Positions 58,591-64,000 of a DNA stretch of 64,000 bases are shown here, piece after piece. The stretch lies in assembly GCF_963668385.1 (NCBI RefSeq), contig NZ_OY764327.1, positions 3,630,501 to 3,694,500 of the forward strand, read 5' to 3'. The position numbers and the translations under genes are program-made. The notes beneath the pieces were generated by a model. That model ran no database searches. It saw only the letters and a list, made by a program, of their open reading frames with translations, and had not been told where the DNA came from. This DNA is from an uncultured Carboxylicivirga sp. GTDB lineage: Bacteria > Bacteroidota > Bacteroidia > Bacteroidales > Marinilabiliaceae. Each line of letters opens with the position of its first letter. Position 1 is the first letter of the stretch.

Positions 58591-60264
58591 GGATTAGGAA
58601 TTAGAGTTTAGGTGTTAGAAGCTAGAAGCTGGATCTTGTTGAAGTCTGTATCGATGCCTAAGTAGCTATGTTTTGATTATCACCCCTCCGGAACAGACAG
58701 AAAAGCTATAGGCTAGCAGCTATTAGCTCTTAGGTTCTAGGTTTTAGGGATTAGGAATTAGAAGTTAGAAGATGGATCCCGCTGAAAGCCGTATTGCATT
58801 AGTGGCATTTAAGATAACTCCGGAGGAGTTAAATATTAATAGCCCGGTGCGTAGCACGGGGAATGTGTACCAAAAGAATACCAACCCCAGAGAGGGTTGA
58901 ATAATAATAGGGATTAGGAATTAGAGTTTAGGTGTTAGAAGTTTGAAGCTGGATCTTGTTGAAGGCCGTATTGCATTAGTGGCATTTAGATAACTCCGGA
59001 GGAGTTAAATATTAATAGCCCGGTGCGTAGCACGGGGAATGTGTACCGAAAGTATACCAACCCCAGAGAGGGTTGAATAATAATAATAGGAATTAGGATC
59101 TAGGGTTTAGGTGTGAAGCTAGAAGCTGGATCTTGTTGAATTCTGTATTGATCAGTAAGTAACTTTGTCTTTACTATCATTCCACTGGAACAGACAAAAA
59201 AGCTATAGACCAATAGCTATTAGCTCTTAGGATCTAGGTTTTAGGGATTAGGTTTTAGGGATTAGGGTTTAGGCTTAAGAAGTCCGATATCGCCGAAGGC
59301 CGTATTGCGTTAGTGGCATTTAAGATAACTCCGGAGGAGTTAAATATTAATAGCCCGGTGCGTAGCCCGGGGATTGTGTACCAAAAGAATACCAATTCCA
59401 GAGAGGTTGAATAATAATAGGGATTAGGATCAAGAGTTTAGGTGTTAGAAGCTAGAAGCTGGATCCCGTTGAATTCTGTATTGATGCCTAAGTAGCTATG
59501 TTTTGATTATCACCCCTCCGGAACAGACAGAAAAGCTATAGGCCGGGAGCTATTGGCTCTTAGGATCTAGGGTTTAGGTGTTAGAAGCTAGAAGCTGGAT
59601 CTTGTTGAATTCTGTATTGATCAGTAAGTAACTTTGTCTTTACTATCATTCTACTGGAACAGACAGAAAAGCTATAGGCCGGGAGCTATTGGCTCTTAGG
59701 TTCTAGGTGTTAGGCTTAAGAAGTCCGATCCCGCCGAAGATTGTATTACATTAGTGGCATTTTGATAACTCCGGAGGAGTTAAATATTAATAGCCCCGTG
59801 CGTAGCACGGGGAATGATTAACAAAGAAATACCAACCCCGGAGAGGGTTGAATAATAATAGGTTTTAGGGATTAGAGTTTAGGTGTTAGAAGCTAGAAGC
59901 TGGATCTTGTTGAAGTCTGTATTGATCAGTAAGTAACTTTGTCTTTACTATCATTCCACTGGAACAGATAAAAAAGCTATAGACCAATAGCTATTAGCTC
60001 TTAGGATCTAGGTTTTAGGGATTAGGGTTTAGGCTTAAGAAGTCCGATATCGCCGAAGGCCGTATTGCGTTAGTGGCATTTAAGATAACTCCGGAGGAGT
60101 TAAATATTAATAGCCCGGTGCGTAGCCCGGGGATTGTGTACCAAAAGAATACCAACCCCGGAGAGGGTTGAATAATAATAATAGGAATTAGGATCTAGGG
60201 TTTAGGTGTGAAGCTAGAAGCTGGATCTTGTTAAAGTCTGTATTGATCAGTAAGAAGCTATGTT
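58591..60264. repeat. Composite interspersed repeat array 1 (90-bp, ~120-bp and 7-bp units)
   Basis: No gene in ~1.7 kb. Three unit types alternate. (a) A 90-bp module (TCTGTATTGATC ... CTCTTAGG) at 58645-58734, 59142-59231, 59475-59564, 59611-59700 and 59916-60005, each exactly 90 bp, plus a truncated copy from 60237. (b) A ~120-bp module with three hairpins at 58791-58910, 58968-59089, 59302-59420, 59743-59861 and 60062-60184. (c) Linkers of variable numbers of 7-bp units such as GGATTAG, TTTTAGG, AATTAGA. The order is a-b-b-a-b-a-a-b-a-b-a'. The array starts directly after the GH5 stop and ends 26 bp before the 3' end of the exporter gene. No transposase, reverse transcriptase or Cas gene is near. 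Confidence 0.9.
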
Positions 60265-60289
60265 CATCTTCGGTTCTCATATCTCCCCA

Positions 60290-60790
60290 TCAATGCCCCC
60301 TCTTAACGATGTGGGCAACAATTTCACGTGCTGATTCATGACGAGTTAACAGCATGGGTAACGATACACCCACCGATATGGATAACAATACAAAAATGGC
60401 TTTTAAACCATTACTGGTAACATTGTGAAGCACCTCAAGGTATTGATCAGTTTGTAGTTCTTCGGTTAGTTGTATTAACCCAAGTATGGTGCGATATGCA
60501 AAGGCTCCGGGTATCATTGATATGATTGACGGAATAGCAAAAACATACATGGGCGATAATTTATTTTGAGCCGCTGCAATACTTAAGAAACCAACTGTTA
60601 TAGCTGCCACAAAAGTGGCCGATATAACTTGTAACCCCAGTTGCATCGATAGGTATTTGGTAAGACCACAAATGGCCCCCATACCCAGTATTACTATTAA
60701 AGTACGTTTTGGAACATTAAATAAAATGGCAAAACCAATGGAGGCTAATGCCGGGTATAGCATATGTTCGAAAATAGATAGTGCTGTCAT
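60290..60790 (-). CDS. ThrE/YjjB-type small exporter subunit
   Basis: 166 residues with four to five membrane segments (PALASIGFAILFNVP, LIVILGMGAICGLTKYLSM, ISATFVAAITVGFLSIAAA, VFAIPSIISMIPGAFAYR, IFVLLSISVGVSLPMLLT). The PxxxxMIPGAFAYR motif is typical of the C-terminal half of the threonine/serine exporter family, here a separate protein as in YjjB. It starts 4 bp after the stop of its partner and likely forms one transporter with it; in related systems the substrate is a small organic or amino acid (threonine, or succinate for YjjPB), which is inference here. Its 3' end abuts repeat array 1. Confidence 0.85.
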   Translation of the reverse strand: MTALSIFEHMLYPALASIGFAILFNVPKRTLIVILGMGAICGLTKYLSMQLGLQVISATFVAAITVGFLSIAAAQNKLSPMYVFAIPSIISMIPGAFAYRTILGLIQLTEELQTDQYLEVLHNVTSNGLKAIFVLLSISVGVSLPMLLTRHESAREIVAHIVKRGH

Positions 60791-60794
60791 GGTT

Positions 60795-61568
60795 TTAGAT
60801 TTTATAAATTAATAAAGCTAAAGCCAATCCTAATGCAATGGCCAATACAGTAACAAAACCACTTACCCCTCTTACAATACCATTCATGATGTTACCATCA
60901 ATAATATCCGAAAAAGAGTTAACCAGTGGTACCCCGGGTATCAGGTATAATACCGATGTTGCAAAGGCATATTGCGGATTATCACCCAGATTAAGCTTAA
61001 CCGACAATCCCGAAATAAGTGATGAAGTAAGCGATGCAAACAAAATACATACAAAAGGGTTAAACATCCTCTTCATTGATTCTTGTCGTACGTATAAACC
61101 TGCAATGGTAGCTCCAAATGCCACGCTCATCTCAATAATACATCCGCCAAATAAACGACAAAACGATAAATCGGCCAAACCAACGAAGATAAGTACAATA
61201 TAACGCGGATAGTGGGGTAGATTCTTTAGTCGGGTTAATTCTCTTTCGATATCGTCTAAGGTCCATTTCTCGGTAACCATGCGCCAACTCATATTGCTGA
61301 TACCACTTACCAAACGAAAATTAACGCCATGGGGCGATGTGCGTTTAAGTTGATTAAATGAGTGTTTGTCGTCTTTGTTTTCGAGGTGAAGCATTAATGC
61401 GCGGTGAGTAATTAAGAGCTCCATGTCGAAGCCAAAGGCACGGGCTATGCGGTTGAGTGTTACCCTAATTCGCATGCTATTAGCACCAAAACTCATTAAT
61501 AAGGCACCTATCTCGAGAAGTATAGAACCAAAACGTTCTATTTGCGTGGTATGGATGTTATCCTTCAT
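60795..61568 (-). CDS. ThrE/YjjP-type exporter subunit (DUF1212)
   Basis: 257 residues from the ATG at 61568; a GTG at 61613 would add 15 residues and cannot be excluded. A cytoplasmic N-terminal part (GALLMSFGANSMRIRVTLNR, FDMELLITHRALML) is followed by about five membrane segments (YIVLIFVGLADLSFCRLFGG, IEMSVAFGATIAGLYV, FVCILFASLTSSLISGL, TSVLYLIPGVPLVNSFSDII, GFVTVLAIALGLALALLIY). LIPGVPLVNSFSDII is the family signature. First gene of a two-gene operon with the YjjB-like subunit, lying as an island between two repeat arrays. Confidence 0.88.
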   Translation of the reverse strand: MKDNIHTTQIERFGSILLEIGALLMSFGANSMRIRVTLNRIARAFGFDMELLITHRALMLHLENKDDKHSFNQLKRTSPHGVNFRLVSGISNMSWRMVTEKWTLDDIERELTRLKNLPHYPRYIVLIFVGLADLSFCRLFGGCIIEMSVAFGATIAGLYVRQESMKRMFNPFVCILFASLTSSLISGLSVKLNLGDNPQYAFATSVLYLIPGVPLVNSFSDIIDGNIMNGIVRGVSGFVTVLAIALGLALALLIYKI

Positions 61569-61650
61569 ATCAGTACACAGTTGTTTTGTTCGATTTATAT
61601 GATCGAAATCCACCTTTTATTTTTCCAGTATCCACAATTCTTTGAAGGCG

Positions 61651-61658
61651 CAAAGATA
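61651..61658 (-). promoter_or_regulatory. Candidate -7 box for the exporter operon
   Basis: Read on the minus strand, TATCTTTG matches TAnnTTTG exactly, 38 bp before the GTG and 83 bp before the ATG start candidate. No clear -33 TTTG is seen. Confidence 0.35.
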
Positions 61659-61709
61659 AAAAGAGTATTTTAATCTGCAGGGTTAGGTGGTGTAAATTTT
61701 GTGGTTAGG

Positions 61710-62330
61710 CTTTAGGAATTAGAGTTTAGGAATTAGAAGTTAGAAGGTGGAACTTGTTCAATTCTGTATTGATCAGAAAGCAGCTATGTTTTGATTATCA
61801 TCCCTGCTGGAACAGACAGAAAAGCTATAGGCTAGCAGCTAGCAGCTATTAGCTCTTAGGATTAGGAATTAGAGTTTAGGAATTAGAAGTTAGAAGGTGG
61901 AACTTGTTGAATTCTGTATTGATCACTAAGCAGCTATGTTTTGATTATCATCCCTCCGAAACAGACAGAAAAGCTATAGGCTAGCAGCTATTAGCTCTTA
62001 GGGTCTAGGTTTCAGAGATTAGGGATTAGAGTTTAGGTGTTAGAATCTAGAAGCTGGATCTTGTTAAAGTCTGTATTGATCAGAAAGTAGCTATGTTTTT
62101 ACAATCATCCCTGCTGGAACAGACAGAAAAGCTATAAGCCGGCAGCTATTAGCTCTTAGGATTAGGAAATAGAGTTTAGGAATTAGAAGTTAGAAGGTGG
62201 AACTTGTTGAATTCTGTATTGATCACTAAGCAGCTATGTTTTGATTATCACCCCTCCGAAACAGATAGAAAAGCTATAGGCTAGCAGCTATTAGCTCTTA
62301 GGATCTAGGTTTTAGGGATTAGGCTTAAAA
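61710..62330. repeat. Composite repeat array 2 (90-bp modules and 7-bp units only)
   Basis: Four more copies of the 90-bp module of array 1: 61763-61860 (98 bp, with an extra CTAGCAGC), 61913-62002, 62070-62160 (91 bp) and 62213-62302, in the same orientation as array 1, joined by 7-bp-unit linkers (GGAATTAGAGTTTAGG and similar). The three-hairpin ~120-bp module is absent. Copies 2 and 4 here are nearly identical to each other, including their left linkers. It lies between the exporter operon and the 62362-63069 gene. No gene is contained. Confidence 0.9.
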
Positions 62331-62361
62331 AGCCTGATCCCCTTGAAGCCTGAACGTAGTT

Positions 62362-63069
62362 CTAAACAATCAACACCGAATAAACCCGGCTCCACGGGCC
62401 AGCCAAAGCCTGATAACTGGTGTGGTACCATCTAAAATATAAGTAAATACGTTTGCCGGCATTGTTGGCTCCGGTTTCGAGTACAAAAGTAGCACGTGTT
62501 GAAAGACCTTGTTTCAATGCTTCATCATGTACCGATTCCGGAGGGGTATCGCTAATAATATATCGATACTGTACACAATTGGCCTCTTTTAAAATGGCAG
62601 TACGTTCGTCGTGGTTATTCTTAGACTTAATAGATAAGCTACCACCTCCTATCTGCTGTATCATGGGCACAACCTGTGTGTCAATTGGAGTAACAGGTTT
62701 GCTGCGCGATGACTTTGCTAAATCACCACTTTTAATATTGAAAACAGTAAGGTCGGTAAGCGTAACATTTGGCGAAGACGCTATGCGATCGAGTAGATGA
62801 CTTGTTTGATCAAACAGTTTAGTTTTTTTAATTACCGAGTGTAATTCCTCCGTAACCAGCATGGTTCGTTCACTTCTTTTGTTGGAGTACGAAGAGAAAA
62901 AATTATTCCATTCGGTTAAAAAACTATGCCAGATTTCTTGTTCCTGGGCTAATATGCCCAGTCGTGTGGCATTGGTTTCGGGTGTTCCTTCAGTTAAATA
63001 GCTATCGGTAGCAATTAAGTAGGTATTAAACTCATTAATCGATACAGGTATTCGGGATTTGCTTGGCAT
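62362..63069 (-). CDS. Unrecognised protein, 235 residues, C-terminal fibronectin-like segment
   Basis: Not a family I can name. No signal peptide, so probably cytoplasmic. Residues ~5-60 look helical (INEFNTYLIATDSYL, ILAQEQEIWHSFLTEWNNFF), then a linker with SSRSKPVTPIDTQVV, and a beta-rich C-terminus whose RIYLYFRWYHTSYQALAGPW and SRVYSVLIV resemble the ARW...GPWS strand pair of fibronectin-like modules in other short Bacteroidota proteins. Codon use looks like the neighbours. It ends 32 bp from repeat array 2 and is divergent from the LuxR-type regulator across 222 bp. Confidence 0.65.
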   Translation of the reverse strand: MPSKSRIPVSINEFNTYLIATDSYLTEGTPETNATRLGILAQEQEIWHSFLTEWNNFFSSYSNKRSERTMLVTEELHSVIKKTKLFDQTSHLLDRIASSPNVTLTDLTVFNIKSGDLAKSSRSKPVTPIDTQVVPMIQQIGGGSLSIKSKNNHDERTAILKEANCVQYRYIISDTPPESVHDEALKQGLSTRATFVLETGANNAGKRIYLYFRWYHTSYQALAGPWSRVYSVLIV

Positions 63070-63153
63070 GTTATAAAAGTTTAAATGAATAATAAAACAA
63101 ATAGAAATATTTATTGATTATAAATGTACTTTAAGGATAAAACATAAAAAATA

Positions 63154-63172
63154 GTAGAATTCTACATGTAGA
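63154..63172. promoter_or_regulatory. Two overlapping perfect 12-bp palindromes in the divergent gap
   Basis: GTAGAATTCTAC (63154-63165) and TCTACATGTAGA (63161-63172) share five bases, giving three alternating half-sites of the GTAGA type. A second, A/T-only perfect inverted repeat (10-bp arms) lies at 63245-63267. They are candidate operators between the 62362 gene and the regulator gene. Confidence 0.4.
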
Positions 63173-63291
63173 CATTTTGTATGTGCTGCTATTACTGGCT
63201 TATGGCGGTTTTTTGATGGTGTATTAGTTGAGTATAATAATATGATATAATTATAAAATAATTATATTAGTAATTATCATTTATGTAACGT

Positions 63292-64000
63292 ATGAAGAAT
63301 AAGGTAAAAATAAATTGTGTCGAGAATTATACTTCTTCTCATGGAGATAAGATACTGGCCGAGGTTGGTAAGCAAATGAAGGGTGTTTATTTGAATGAGC
63401 ATGCTTACTGTGGAATACTTAACCTCAATACTCATCTGTTTACTTTATATAAGTGTTCGTTAAACAATGAATTGGCCTTTAGTCCAAACATTGATTTTTG
63501 GAAACAGCCATCGCTACCCTTTTTATTGCAGCTAATGCCCAATCAGCATAAAAAACTATTAATTAAAAGCATGAACGAGATTGATTCTTTTTTTCAGAAA
63601 AATCATTCAGTTAATCGTTCTCATTACCGCTTTAGTTTTGATACTAATGTAAGTATTACAAATAAGGGTACATGGCGCGTACTGGTACATATGCAATATT
63701 TGCAAAAAGTGCCGGACATAAGTTATGATAGTTGCCTGTTTACCATGTTAACTATGCGTAAAATAGCTAAACCAACACCCTTTTTGCGTAGTTTTTATAA
63801 GCACCCATCTTATAAGTTAGCATTGTTTAAGCGCGGAGAGGGGCGAAGCCCTTCTTTTACACAAAATAAAATTAATGTAATTAAGTTGTTGGCTTTGGGC
63901 TATAGTCAAAAAGAAATTGCAGCACGTTTGAAATGTTCCGAGTCAAATATTAATAATACATTGGCTAATACCCGTAAAAAGCTACATTTGTTTAATAATT
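63292..64000 (+). CDS. LuxR-type HTH regulator (cut by right edge)
   Basis: The frame is open from the ATG at 63292 to the window end (236 complete codons). The first ~170 residues (GKQMKGVYLNEHAYCGILNL, FWKQPSLPFLLQLMP, YRFSFDTNVSITNKGTWRVL) suggest a PAS-like sensory domain as in cytoplasmic Bacteroidota regulators. Residues ~193-233 are a GerE/LuxR HTH: INVIKLLALGYSQKEIAARL followed by KCSESNINNTLANTRKKL. No membrane segment or receiver is seen. Only a few residues can be missing after the HTH if the protein is of usual length. Confidence 0.8.
   Translation, partial: MKNKVKINCVENYTSSHGDKILAEVGKQMKGVYLNEHAYCGILNLNTHLFTLYKCSLNNELAFSPNIDFWKQPSLPFLLQLMPNQHKKLLIKSMNEIDSFFQKNHSVNRSHYRFSFDTNVSITNKGTWRVLVHMQYLQKVPDISYDSCLFTMLTMRKIAKPTPFLRSFYKHPSYKLALFKRGEGRSPSFTQNKINVIKLLALGYSQKEIAARLKCSESNINNTLANTRKKLHLFNN

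Noticed and set aside
59220-59280. Telomere-like TTAGGG sequence as a linear-replicon end
   Set aside because: The 7-bp units are degenerate, internal, and flanked by genes on both sides; they look like linker tracts of the repeat array.
58591-62330. CRISPR array or diversity-generating retroelement
   Set aside because: Repeats are long, interspersed and of several types, without short uniform repeats and unique spacers; no cas, reverse transcriptase or variable-repeat target gene is present.
1-64000. Insertion sequence or prophage
   Set aside because: No transposase, integrase, terminase or phage structural gene was seen in any frame, and no target-site duplications around candidate islands.

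Overview
The window is from a Bacteroidota genome, probably an environmental, glycan-degrading member of Bacteroidales/Marinilabiliales. This rests on three SusC/SusD outer-membrane pairs, a one-piece hybrid two-component system, an ECF sigma/FecR pair, many lipoprotein glycosidases, a type IX secretion (T9SS) sorting domain on a GH5 enzyme, promoter -7 boxes of the TAnnTTTG type, and low G+C. I saw no rRNA, tRNA, transposase, phage gene or CRISPR array. Genus-level placement is inference.

Layout. (1) 1-3736: the 3' end of a GH39 gene and two GH43 lipoprotein genes, the tail of a xylan/arabinoxylan-type locus. (2) 3760-23172: a hybrid two-component regulator (minus strand) divergent from a tightly packed operon, susC-susD, a GH43-like propeller protein, two large (alpha/alpha)6-type enzymes, GH105 and GH28. 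GH105 and GH28 point to pectin (galacturonan/rhamnogalacturonan). The three enzymes between susD and GH105 are not in a family I can name with certainty and are the best candidates for new activities. (3) 23325-31436: an MG2-domain surface protein gene split by an in-frame TAA, an FKBP-type isomerase lipoprotein, an HU-like protein, a decayed AraC fragment, a Fibrobacter-paralogous-domain lipoprotein and a sialidase-like propeller. (4) 30387-49011: GH3, GH92 and the sialidase-like gene on the minus strand, facing a plus-strand set of ROK repressor, ROK kinase, GH29 fucosidase, susC/susD, a lipoprotein and a DUF4838 protein. Mannosidase, fucosidase and sialidase-like genes together with two ROK proteins suggest a mannose/fucose-containing glycan, for example N-glycan-like. 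(5) 49251-55947: ECF sigma, FecR anti-sigma, an STN-domain SusC and its SusD, with no enzyme attached. (6) 56177-58590: a protein made of nine exact 26-residue HEAT-like repeats, then a secreted GH5.

(7) 58591-62340 is the least ordinary part. Two non-coding arrays of interspersed repeats (a 90-bp module, a ~120-bp three-hairpin module, and variable tracts of 7-bp TTAGG-like units) flank a two-gene ThrE-type exporter operon. The window ends with an unrecognised 235-residue protein and a divergent LuxR-type regulator cut by the right edge.

Regulation, as far as it can be read: the hybrid sensor for the pectin locus, ROK repression for the mannose/fucose-type locus, and trans-envelope sigma/anti-sigma signalling through STN-SusC for the third pair. 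Hairpin terminators separate most transcription units. Start codons were moved to the first ATG in front of a signal peptide wherever the longest reading frame began at TTG or GTG.
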